Origin: Zelonia costaricensis
Taxonomy: Eukaryota; Euglenozoa; Kinetoplastea; Trypanosomatida; Trypanosomatidae
Reading direction: 5' to 3'
NCBI GenBank assembly: GCA_030849075.1
Contig: JASAOO010003249.1
Coordinates: 1 to 32,018 of the forward strand
Length of the DNA: 32,018 nt
This document shows, one piece after another, positions 1-8,905 of the stretch (positions are counted from its first letter, which is position 1; each line of letters starts with the position of its first letter). Under the pieces are notes generated by a model. It did no database searches. It was not told the DNA's origin and saw only the letters and a program-made list of their open reading frames with translations. A program made the translations under genes and the position numbers.

Positions 1-838
1 CCACGCGGCCGCGGTGCCACTGCACGTGCTGCTCCACGCTGCGCAGGCTGTGCCGCAGCTCGTCCGTCTCTCGGTCACCAATGTCGGGGGCAACCTTTTC
101 CTGCAGCAGCTGCCGGAGGGAGGCACCCGTGAGGGTCCCCGTTGGGAGTCCCTTTAGGATGGGTGGCAGGCATGGCACCGTGTTGTTCACGACCAGCGCT
201 GCGAGCCAGGCAGGTGGCACCCCACCACCGTGGTACGCATCCCTCTCTGCGCGCAAGAAGGTGGAGTGGCAGAAAAGAACGGCGACCTTCCGGAAGTATC
301 GACTCACCTCCGTGCCGTTCACAAAGCTGTACACGATGTCCATGTCGCCGAACTTCTCCAGCAGCTCGGCGGGGGTGAAGGTGCGCCGCGTGATGCGCAG
401 CCCCGGCAGCCGCTCCGGCTCCTCCGGCTCGTACTCACCCGCCTCGTACTGCCGCGCGATGTCCGCAAAGGTCGGGAACGGCTGAGCCGTGCGCTTGTCG
501 AGCGGGTCCAGCACGTTTGTATAGTTCACGCCATAACCCACCCATGGCCTCACCTCACGGACTCCGAGCGTGGTAAGAACGCGGATACTGCCCCACTGCA
601 CCCCTCCCAATACGAGAATGCCCGTAATGATAAGAGAGACAAAAGTGAGCGCCACGTACGCGTTCAGGATTGTGCGAGCACGGCGTGACATGCGCTTCCG
701 CAGCAGCGGAATGCCCCGTAGAAAACGCTGCAGCCGATCCCGCCCCCCAGACGGCACCGGCGACGTCGCAGCTCCGTCGCGCAGCGACATCGCATCCCGC
801 GCCGGCCCTCGCACGCGGCTGCGCATAAAAGCGAGCAT
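1..838 (-). CDS. Stealth-family sugar-phosphate transferase, N-terminal part (3' end beyond the window)
   Basis: Translation from the ATG at 838 gives 279 residues, open to the left edge. A basic cytosolic tail of about 55 residues precedes one hydrophobic segment (about residues 57-79), which suggests a type II membrane protein of the secretory pathway, probably Golgi. Residues 166-175 (MDIVYSFVNG) match Stealth conserved region 1 (consensus like DVVYTWVNG). Residues about 256-274, with DELRHSLRSVEQHVQW, match the start of Stealth CR2 (RDNxELRYSLRSVEKxxPW). Known Stealth proteins transfer hexose-1-phosphate: animal GlcNAc-1-phosphotransferase and bacterial capsule polymerases. The rest of CR2, and CR3-CR4, would lie left of position 1, so catalytic completeness cannot be judged. 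A role in Leishmania phosphoglycan synthesis is inference. An in-frame stop near 992-994 with no ATG before 838 fixes the start at 838 or at the second Met at 826. Confidence 0.85.
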   Translation of the reverse strand, partial: MLAFMRSRVRGPARDAMSLRDGAATSPVPSGGRDRLQRFLRGIPLLRKRMSRRARTILNAYVALTFVSLIITGILVLGGVQWGSIRVLTTLGVREVRPWVGYGVNYTNVLDPLDKRTAQPFPTFADIARQYEAGEYEPEEPERLPGLRITRRTFTPAELLEKFGDMDIVYSFVNGTEVSRYFRKVAVLFCHSTFLRAERDAYHGGGVPPAWLAALVVNNTVPCLPPILKGLPTGTLTGASLRQLLQEKVAPDIGDRETDELRHSLRSVEQHVQWHRGRV

Positions 839-2651
839 CGGCACAGAGGCGCCTCCCTGCTCAAGCCCCGCGCTGGTCCGGAGGGCGGCGCGGAGACAGC
901 GTGCCGCCAGCAGTGCGCGCGAGAACACCACGGATGTGCGACCCGGGTCGGTGCAACCGGCTGCTTGGGGGCAAAGGAGGAGCGCAACGATGCCAATCTA
1001 CCCGTCTGCTGCGAGTTCCAGCACAGCGTGTGTTGAGGCAGAGAGCGAGGTGTGGAATTGATGAAGCAACGAATCAGCACAAAGTACCCCACACAGCGGG
1101 CGCAGGACGGAACGCCGGGCGCTCAGGCCTCGAAGGCGACGTAAAAGAGATGAGAAGCGGTCTCCTCACGACGTAGCCTGGCAGTGTAGTAGAGCACAAA
1201 CAGGTCAACCTGCACACAGAGAGAGAACACACAACTCCACAGAGACGATTGTGGGACACAACACGGTGCGAGTCGATTCGCACTCTACCCACCCGTGCGC
1301 AAATAGCTTGGCGTCAGAACGGGCGGGGCCGCAAGTACAGTGCAGTGCAGCCGAAAGGGAGCTCAACGAGCAGCTCCGCGTCAAGCGCCGACTGGAGAGT
1401 CGCTGGCGCAGCTGTCGTGCCACCCGTCCTGCGGAGCTCTCACGATGTGCGTCGGTCTCGGTGTGCGACCCACTGACCTCAACCTCGCACCCATGCTAGG
1501 GCGGCTATCCCTTCTTTTGTCCGAGTACAATCGTGTCGAGGCCCTAAGCGTCTTTCGCCGACGAGCCTCAGTTCACCCACGCCACAGGGGTGGTCCACTC
1601 ACGTTGCGCTGCGGTGCCACCGTCCCCCCACTCGGAGTCCTGAAGGCAGACGCCCACGACTTCCGATTTCGTACGGAGTTTGCCCTAGCCTTGCAACAGA
1701 CTCGGCGCGGGGGAGGGGGTGTGGGGACGCGTGCGGGGTGAGAGCGCGAGGCACGGGTGCAGCGGACGGACGCTCTACAGCCGGCCATGCAGCACACGAG
1801 CCAACGCCCGCAGGCACACCGACACGGGGGTGGGAGGGGGGCGCAGGAGAGAGGAGGCGACGGAGAGGGAGAGGGAGGCAGAAGTCAGTGCAGGTGTGGC
1901 GGGAGCCGTGTCGCACATCTCAGGCGTGTGGCCACGCACGCGGCAGTGCCGCCGCGCACTCGAGCCCGCCGCGCGCACCGGGGGAGGGACGAGAGAGCCG
2001 GTGGGCGCGCGCGCACAACGCACCGTGGAGGGGTCGTCAACGGCCGTCACGCAGACGCGCCGCGTCCCCGCAGCCCCGTGCGCAGCACACGCGCGCAGCA
2101 CGCCGCTGTCCGGCTGCATCTTGCTTTGAGGTCAAAGGCACGGGAAAAACCACGAAAGAGCGCGCAGCCCGCAGCACGGCGTCGGGCGGCAGAGGCGAAG
2201 GTGTGTGCAGAAGGGCGGGAAGGTGAGGTAGAGCTTTGGCAGAAAGAGTGCGAAGAGCGCGGTGACGCAACGAGCATACACTGGGATTTCAGCCACGTCC
2301 ACGACTGAAGCGGGCAGCGCGGCCGAAAGACAAAACGCACGTGGAAAGGAAGAGCGCAAGCGCGGCTGACACGCGGTAGGCAGCACCCGCACGCGGTCCG
2401 ACTTGGGGACGCATACGCACGCGTCAGACACACACCCACAGGCACACACACCTACACACACGCCTACACAGACACACAGAAACACACACACGTACACCAC
2501 GCACCTAAAAACGAGAATGCGTCAAATACGCTAACACGGAGATAACGAGGGTAGAAAGCGGGAAAGGGGAGGGCGGAAAAAAGAAAGTGAGAAGGACGTC
2601 ACACATACGGGAAGCCAAAAAAACGCGGCACCGACTGAACCAACGCCGTCG

Positions 2652-2667
2652 CACACACACACACACA
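2652..2667. repeat. (CA)8 microsatellite
   Basis: A perfect CA dinucleotide run in the kinase/Stealth spacer. It reads (UG)n in the transcript. A looser CA-rich tract lies upstream at about 2430-2510. Confidence 0.9.
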
Positions 2668-3972
2668 TAAGAAAGGGAAAACACCATTCCCGGTGCACAG
2701 AGGGGAAAAGAGAAAGAGGCAGAAGTGCGCACGGCGAACACGAGGGAGCCGCCATGTGGGAGGGGGGGGCACTGCCCAGGAGACCACAAGAATGGCACGG
2801 GAGACAGAATAGAGGCGCCAACGCGCCCGTGAACGTTCAAGAAACGGAAACCGCTGCAGCAGCCTCTGCGACGAAGCGAGCATAGGAGAGAGTGTGGTGA
2901 CGTGGGCGTTCGGCCCGGATCTGTGTGGATGCGCCTCGGGTTCTTCACACATACGGCAGGTCTGCTGTCGGCTCAGAGGACACGGCAACTCTCCGGTAGA
3001 CGAGCCGCTCGTTGTCAATGTGCCGCGGCTTATGTGCTAGGTCCGCCCCACGCAGAGATTGGAGGAGCAGCAACGCAATGATGAACACGTTTGTGCGCTA
3101 AAGACGTGCACGGACACCACACACGCGTCTCCACCGCAATACTACGCGTCCCGCGTTGGGAGAAGTCTCACGCATACGTCTGCGCACCCCCGCACCCCTC
3201 GCCCACATCCTCTCGCTGGCCCACCTCGTGCAGGCGGTGAGCAAGCGCATCGACACAAGTAAGGAGGAGGCAGGGGGCGCGCAGGAGTCCGTAACCGCGC
3301 GAGTCTGGAGACGAGTGCACCACAGACGGAGAGAGTCTCTGCGCAGCGACGCAGGGCATGGTCTGGAGGGCACATCGAGCAGATAGCGGGAAAGTGGAGA
3401 AAGGGAAGATCGTATGCTATGGAAAACATGCCAGCAGCGTCGTTGCCACCCTCACACATTCACGCGGGTGCTTGAATGCACGCAGACAGGCACATTCGCT
3501 CAGAGTTCCTTTTTCAAGGGGGCAGTGGCCTCCTGTGCCATGCATCCCGCAGCTGTGCCTTTGTCCTCGACTGTGCGTGTTGAAGGAGACCACGAAAGTG
3601 AGGACACACACCCGCTGCACAGAGGAATGGCAGCGAGAAGATGAGGAGAGAAGAAAGAGGGCTAACGGGCAGGCGGGACGTACACACACACACGCATGCT
3701 GTCACTCTTGTTCACACCACAGGTTGCGCAGCGCAGCAGAAAATACAAGAGGTGAACAAAAAGAGAAATCACTGTAGTTACTTGCCAGAGAAGAGCCGAG
3801 GCAGGCACTCGATGCCCATCCTAGACCGCGCTTCCAACTCGCTCAAGCAGCGCAGAGGTAGGAAGCCGTGAAGCAACGACAGTCACAAACGATGTGCACA
3901 CAACGCCAACAATGCGCATTGACGCAGCCTCCTCCCTCAGTGGTTTCTTTGCTGTACCGTTTGGTCCCACGG

Positions 3973-3994
3973 CCCCTCCCCTCCCCCCCACCCC
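3973..3994 (-). other. G-quadruplex-type motif on the transcribed-RNA strand
   Basis: On the + strand four C runs of 4, 4, 7 and 4 are separated by single bases. The minus strand, which is the RNA sense, therefore carries four runs of at least four G with one-base loops, the canonical pattern for a very stable parallel G-quadruplex. It lies about 1 kb downstream of the kinase stop codon, so it would be in the kinase 3' UTR if that UTR is this long. Confidence 0.7.
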
Positions 3995-4306
3995 TCTTTC
4001 CTCACATGTGTCTCTGTGAACATCGGAAGCCCCATGCCCTCCAGCGAGGGTACACCTTGCCTAATGGAAGGAGTTCCGAGCGGCCAGCTACGTGACAGCA
4101 CACCAAGGCGAGTGCCGAGTCAGCGACCCTCTTTCGATGTGCCCACTGCAGCGAGCCACGACGAGACGTACGCAGCGTTTCGCGAACATCAGACACGAAC
4201 GAATTCACCAACGTGTGAATGCCTTCCGAACCCTTGTCGCCCTGCCTACGCATCAGCAGGACAAAACGAAACGGTGCGCAGCACGCCAAAATCTCCTGAG
4301 AAGACC

Positions 4307-4338
4307 GGGGGGCACCCCCCCCCCGGGGGGGGGGGGGG
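4307..4338. repeat. G6-CA-C10-G14 homopolymer palindrome
   Basis: Six G, then CA, ten C and fourteen G in immediate succession. The C10/G10 core is a perfect inverted repeat with no loop, and either strand carries long G runs. It could extrude a hairpin or form a quadruplex. It is also a sequence in which sequencing errors in run length are likely. Confidence 0.85.
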
Positions 4339-4941
4339 AATGCCTGGAAAAGACAAAAAAAAAGAGAGGAAGCACACACGGGAAGCGAAGAAGAAGCTCG
4401 CGTCACACCATTAAAAACGCGGTATCACCAAGAGACAGCTGAACATCGAGAGTGCAGCGTGGCACGCACCAATGCACCGACACACGCGCACACGCCACTC
4501 TCCACAAAGCGCTTTCCACTTTTCAGAGAGAGGAAGATGAGAAAGGGAGAAAAAGCGAAAGCAACGAGGAACGCAAGGGCGACGAAGTAAATACAGAAGC
4601 GGGTGCGTCACGCGGGTACGGCAGTGGCATGCGAAAGAGAAGGGAAAGGAGTGAACGAGAAGAAGGTCGAAGGAGAGGGGGAGAGAGAGGGGACGACGCG
4701 CAGATGCGCGAGGGCCACAATGAACAACACGCTGGAACAAGACCAAGGACGCAAACCGATGGGACGAAGGACGCAACAAGGGAGGTGTGTGTGCCCGGAG
4801 GGAGGCGGACGGCAGAGGGTAAAATGGGGAGGGAAACTCCTCAGGTCACGTGCTGCGGCTGCGCGTCACCTGCAACTCTTTTTCTTTTTTTAGGCGCTCT
4901 TGCGCCGAAGTGGCGTCACTCCCACGCACCAGCACTCTTGG

Positions 4942-4958
4942 ACACACACACACACACA
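4942..4958. repeat. (AC)8 microsatellite
   Basis: An uninterrupted AC run of 17 bases, about 75 bases downstream of the kinase stop codon in transcript orientation. It is therefore in the proximal kinase 3' UTR and reads (GU)n in RNA. Confidence 0.9.
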
Positions 4959-5033
4959 TAGAAATATAGCTCTATTTATGCCCCTGCCATTCTCTAGCCA
5001 CAGAGCACACCCTGAGGCTTGCGCCGACCTCCG

Positions 5034-6467
5034 TCACAGGAGGTGGCACGCTTCCATGGTTTGCAAAAGGGACGTCATGAGCACATCGAGGGCGCCAGCG
5101 GTGGGCACAGCAACGGCGCTCAGGTACGGGTGTCGCATCGCCGCGGCGGCGGTAATGCGATGGCTCGGCTCGTACAGCAAGCACTGGCGGAGCAGGTCCA
5201 CGCCCTCCGCCGTGACGCTGCCGCTGAAGCCCGTCGCAGCGAGGTACTCGGAGAACAGCGGCCGCTCGAACCAAAGCTCTAGCGGAAGCTGGTAGGAGTT
5301 GGCGTTGCTGCGTGCGCCGTCCTCCCGCTGCTGCACTGCCTTCACACTGTGATAGAAGCGCTTGTGTGCAATTTGCGTGAGCAGGTCCGGCGCGCGGCTG
5401 CTGCCCCCCGCCGTGGACGGCGACGCGCTAGCCGACTGCTGGGCGTACTGCTGCTGCTGCTGCTGCTGCTGCTGCACATATACATCGCCGCCGAGGCGGA
5501 GGTCTGGCCGCTCGCTTGCAGCCCGCGCGGCCCGCTCGAGCCGCTCCGAGGTGCCGGGGTAGGAGAGCATGGACGGCCACGTCTCCTGCGTCGGCGACCC
5601 CAGCAGCCAGAACATGCGAAGCAGCTGCTCGTCCTCATGGCGGCCGCTGAAGAGCACTTTGCTTGTGGCCATCTCAAAGAAGATGGCGCCCATCGACCAG
5701 ATATCAACCGGGTAGGCGTACAGCGCCGACCCCATCAACACGTCAGGGCTGCGGTACCACAGCGTGACGACCTCGTGCGAGTACTTCTTCACCGGAATCT
5801 CCTCAACCCGGGCCAGCCCAAAGTCGCCGATCTTCACAATCAGCTGGTTGGGTGCCCCGGATGCGGATGGGGCCTCCCATGGCAGTCCGCCGTTGCCGGC
5901 CGCGGCGCCAGACTGGATTTGGGCGGCGCGATCAGCTGCGGCTTGCCCGTTCGTCCCGTTCAGCGCAGCCGGCACCCCGGCGAAGGGGGTCTGCGGTGGC
6001 TGTAGCGTTGGCGATGCCGTCAGTGCCGCGAAGTCTGGGGCGCGGACATTGACAAAAATGTTCTGCGGCTTCATGTCGCGGTGCACAACGCTGCGGCTAT
6101 GCAAATACTCCAGCCCAATGAAGATCTGTTTCAGGATGGGCCGCATCTCCGTCTCCGCGTCAAGTAGCCGTCGTGGACGCGACTCCATAAAGCGCTTCAG
6201 GTCGCAGTCGCACAGCTCGAAGATCATCGTGATCTTGGGTGGCTCGAAGAGAACCTCAAAAAGGTCGACTACATTATCATGGCGCAGCTCCTTCAGCAAG
6301 CAGATCTCGCGTATGGCCGCACCTGGCACGCCCTCGTCGTCACTCGTGACGACCATGCGCTTAAAGGCAACCACCTTGCCCGTTTGAATCTCGGTGCCCT
6401 TGTACACGCTGCCGTAGGTGCCCTCCCCCAGCTTCACCACGTGCTTGTAGCGGCCGGCGGTGGACAT
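5034..6467 (-). CDS. CDC2-related protein kinase (CRK, CDK5/PHO85-like) with insertions and poly-Q
   Basis: 477 residues from the ATG at 6467. All hallmarks of an active CMGC kinase are visible: glycine loop GEGTYGSV (14-21), ATP lysine K36 in VAFK, cyclin-binding helix GVPGAAIREICLLKEL (47-61, the PSTAIRE equivalent), HRDMKPQN (129-136), DFG (215-217) and an activation loop with YSHEVVTLWYRSP, where S230 replaces the usual T-loop threonine as in CDK5. The PSTAIRE-like helix and LFEVLFEPPKITMIFE resemble CDK5/PHO85. Two features are unusual: about 65 low-complexity residues (142-208) between the catalytic loop and DFG, and a C-lobe insertion (about 305-365) with nine consecutive Gln. It is probably a cyclin-dependent kinase of the trypanosomatid CRK set. 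I recall CRK4-type members carrying insertions, but I do not assign a number. The frame stays open 292 codons upstream, through polypyrimidine leader that is not protein-like. Confidence 0.93.
   Translation of the reverse strand: MSTAGRYKHVVKLGEGTYGSVYKGTEIQTGKVVAFKRMVVTSDDEGVPGAAIREICLLKELRHDNVVDLFEVLFEPPKITMIFELCDCDLKRFMESRPRRLLDAETEMRPILKQIFIGLEYLHSRSVVHRDMKPQNIFVNVRAPDFAALTASPTLQPPQTPFAGVPAALNGTNGQAAADRAAQIQSGAAAGNGGLPWEAPSASGAPNQLIVKIGDFGLARVEEIPVKKYSHEVVTLWYRSPDVLMGSALYAYPVDIWSMGAIFFEMATSKVLFSGRHEDEQLLRMFWLLGSPTQETWPSMLSYPGTSERLERAARAASERPDLRLGGDVYVQQQQQQQQQYAQQSASASPSTAGGSSRAPDLLTQIAHKRFYHSVKAVQQREDGARSNANSYQLPLELWFERPLFSEYLAATGFSGSVTAEGVDLLRQCLLYEPSHRITAAAAMRHPYLSAVAVPTAGALDVLMTSLLQTMEACHLL
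5448..5474 (-). repeat. (CAG)9 repeat encoding poly-Gln in the kinase
   Basis: Nine identical CAG codons in sense orientation (CTG on the + strand) encode Q332-Q340 of the CRK. A pure, uninterrupted trinucleotide run is likely to vary in length between strains. Confidence 0.95.
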
Positions 6468-6539
6468 GTCAAGGCAGCACGCGGACCAAGTGCCAGCAAA
6501 AGAAAAGTTGCAAGAGAAAGAGAGAGGGGAAAGAGGGAG

Positions 6540-6541
6540 CT
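6540..6541 (-). promoter_or_regulatory. Candidate spliced-leader acceptor AG for the CRK (ambiguous)
   Basis: The nearest AG upstream of the CRK ATG gives a leader of about 72 bases, but the pyrimidine tract before it is short. A much stronger tract (about 6494-6539, CT-rich in sense) lies after this AG and is not followed by another AG until 6445-6444, inside codon 8. Confidence 0.35.
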
Positions 6542-6852
6542 GAATATGAGAGCGGTGCGCCAAGGCTGAAAACGGCCACCTTGGCCGGTCCACTCTCACT
6601 CTCTCTCGACAACGGAGGAAAATAATACGAAAACAGGCACGACGTGCACTTTGACTGTGTGCGTGTGTGACGGGGTGCGTGCGCGTGTGTGTATCTGAAA
6701 GGAAGAGAAAAAGAAAAGGGAGCAGTGAGGTGATACACGCCGTGGAAAGGAGGGTGTGTGCGGGCGTGCGTGTGCCTGCCTCTCCAATCGGGTGAGGGAG
6801 CGCACTCCGTAGCGGAAGCAGCAGGATGAGGCAGTGGGGGCCAGGGCAGAGC

Positions 6853-6878
6853 GGGGGGAGGGGGAGGGGGAGGGGGGG
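6853..6878 (+). other. G-quadruplex-type motif on the + (template) strand
   Basis: Four G runs of 6, 5, 5 and 7 are separated by single A. The pattern is on the strand opposite the RNA, so any quadruplex would form in the DNA template strand and the RNA would be C-rich. It lies about 390 bases upstream of the kinase ATG. Confidence 0.7.
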
Positions 6879-8824
6879 CAAGAGGGGAGAAGAGGAGGAC
6901 GGGGGTCCGCGCCGCCGCTTTGCTCGCGCACAACCCGGCAGAGCGCGTTGAGGTCGGTGTCTGTGCCAGCCAAATCTAGAGTGTTCACCTGAAACCGGTG
7001 GCGAGGAGGGAAGAGCACAACGCGCACGAAGGCAAGAAAGCAAATGAAAGAGAAACCAACACAAGGAGCGCAGGGCACGCACACGTACACGAAGCACTTG
7101 CCGTAACGTGTATGCGAGGGTTTTTTTTTTTCGGGGGAGTGGAAGAGAGTCAGCGCGGTTGTGAGTACGGGAGTGAGGGGTGAAAAGGTGTAGGACGCGC
7201 ACAGGCACACAAACGACACGCACGCACAGCACGCAGGGAAAGATGGGCGTAAGTGATAATATGCGGTAGTCGCGAGAGACAAAGCCAAACGTGAGAGATA
7301 GAAAGGGTGAGGATGATAAAGGCAGAAAGATGGCGTGTTTCAACTAGCGCACTTTGTGGTGAGGTGTGGGACGGCGTGACGGGTGGAAAGCCGTGCCCAA
7401 GTCTCTCTCCATTCAGACATGCAAACACACACGCACAGTCAAGCGTGCCTGCACTGACCACCACGTCGAGCTGTGCACCGAGCCATCGGGAAGGTCCCTG
7501 GACGGCAGACACCGCGAGAGTCGCTACGACGCTGAAAGTCGCACAGTAGCACCTCCCGGGTGGCGCGCGCTGGTGTGCATTTCCAGCCTACAGCTCGCAT
7601 GCGACACGACGAGCCCGTGAACGGGGGACGGCACACGGGAAAAACGCAGAGAGACAGGGCTGAGGGAGTTTCTCTGACACTCTCTCTCTCTTCTTACTCC
7701 TCCCCGCCACCTTCCCTTCCCCATCCCCTTTCCCTGTATGTGTGCCGCTCTCATCCAGTTGACCTACCAGATATCTTGATCTGACAGCCGTGAAGTGTGC
7801 GTGTTCTACTTTTTTTTTTCTCTCTCTTGTATCCGCGTGGGAGGCCCACGTACCACCGCTACTCTATTAAAGGTTCACACCATCACACACACGAACACCC
7901 ACAGAGCTGCCGAATGTACGCAAAAGGCGTGAGAAAAGGGCAAACTGAAAAAGAGAAGACGAACGCGAAGGAGTCATAACACGATGTGCGCGGCGACGAC
8001 GCGCATAGTCGCCGTCACACTAGGAAAGCTGAAGGTGAGGCATATCGGCTTCTCCGCACCGGCATCGCGCTCTCACTGCCATCCGGCGCTGTTTCGCTAC
8101 AAGAAGGCCAGCAAACACCACCCAGTGCGCTTATGTGACAAGAGAGAGTGCAGCGAAGAGAAACAAAGCGCGCGAGCCTGTCACGCGATCGGGCGTGACG
8201 GGGAAGCTGCTGAGAAGGCGAGTGGTTGCGGCGACGCACTAAAAGAACACGTAGGTGGCGTCCGCGCAAAACGCAGTGTCAGTCGGGCTTCAAGCCAGCA
8301 GCTCCTCTCGCACAGATTCCCGTCCCCGCACGCGCCAGCGAGCAAATCGCCCGCGTCCTTTTTCGTTTGCCTCTTTGAGAAGACGAAAGGTATGTGCTGG
8401 GGCGCGTCTCGGCCGTGACTTGAACTCTATGTAGTCTACCGGAGCATTCAAGGACACAAATCCGCAAACGCCAACACACACAGCCACAGGCGCACACGAT
8501 CGGAAAAATGAGAGCCGGACACGAGGAAAGGGGCGCTGCGCATTTGCCACATACGTAGAGCGGTGTATGCACAAAACAAAGAGGCAAGCATCAATAAAAG
8601 GTGCGCGCCGTTACCACGGACCAACAGTCGCTCGGGCACGCGCGGGAAAGCGGGTAGCGTTGCAGACACGCCGCACCCGCCCCCTCGTCCCTCTCGGTGG
8701 TCCCACTGCTCTCCCCGACAGTCGAGTGTTCCGACTATGCCGTCCACGCTGATGATCGTCGGCATGCAAAGAAGCACGGGCATCGTGAGAGGGATGCCGT
8801 TGCCACACTCCCTCCCTACGACGT

Positions 8825-8849
8825 CCCCGCCCCCCCCGTCCCCTCACCC
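8825..8849 (-). other. G-quadruplex-type motif just downstream of the coiled-coil gene stop
   Basis: C runs of 4, 8, 4 and 3 on the + strand give four G runs in the RNA sense with loops of one to three bases. It begins about 57 bases after the stop codon, so it is almost certainly in the 3' UTR of the coiled-coil gene. Confidence 0.65.
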
Positions 8850-8905
8850 GCTCCTCCCGCTCTAAACAGCAATGCGCGATCTCGACGGCGTTCTATAGCA
8901 GTGCC

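Larger units (their letters stand above)
839..5033. other. 4.2 kb spacer: kinase 3' UTR and Stealth-gene 5' leader
   Basis: No convincing coding sequence is visible on either strand. Open frames here have low-complexity translations and no recognisable domain. The stretch is rich on the + strand in CA dinucleotides (about 2430-2510, 2652-2667, 4942-4958), GA-rich blocks and A runs, so transcripts would be UG- and pyrimidine-rich. It also contains a C10/G14 palindrome (4315-4338) and a C-run cluster (3973-3994). It must contain the poly(A) site of the kinase and the splice acceptor of the Stealth gene. I could not choose a single acceptor for the latter. Confidence 0.6.
6468..8905. other. 2.4 kb spacer: coiled-coil gene 3' UTR and CRK 5' leader
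   Basis: No supported gene. The + strand holds GA- and G-rich tracts next to the kinase (6490-6540, 6853-6878), a T11 run (7121-7131), another T run (about 7810-7820) and a CT-rich patch (7680-7740). A 144-codon ATG frame on the + strand (7984-8418) runs against the transcription unit and shows no family features. Confidence 0.6.

Noticed and set aside
4860..4895. T-rich tract followed by AG on the + strand, resembling a splice acceptor
   Set aside because: All genes are on the minus strand, and no + strand gene follows it.
6468..7343. In-frame 292-codon extension of the kinase upstream of 6467
   Set aside because: Its translation is low-complexity Pro/Ser/Leu/Phe from pyrimidine-rich leader, the splice acceptors lie inside it, and the kinase domain begins normally at MSTAGRY.
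7984..8418. 144-codon ATG open frame on the + strand
   Set aside because: It is antisense to the transcription unit, has no domain or codon bias, and lies in a 3' UTR.
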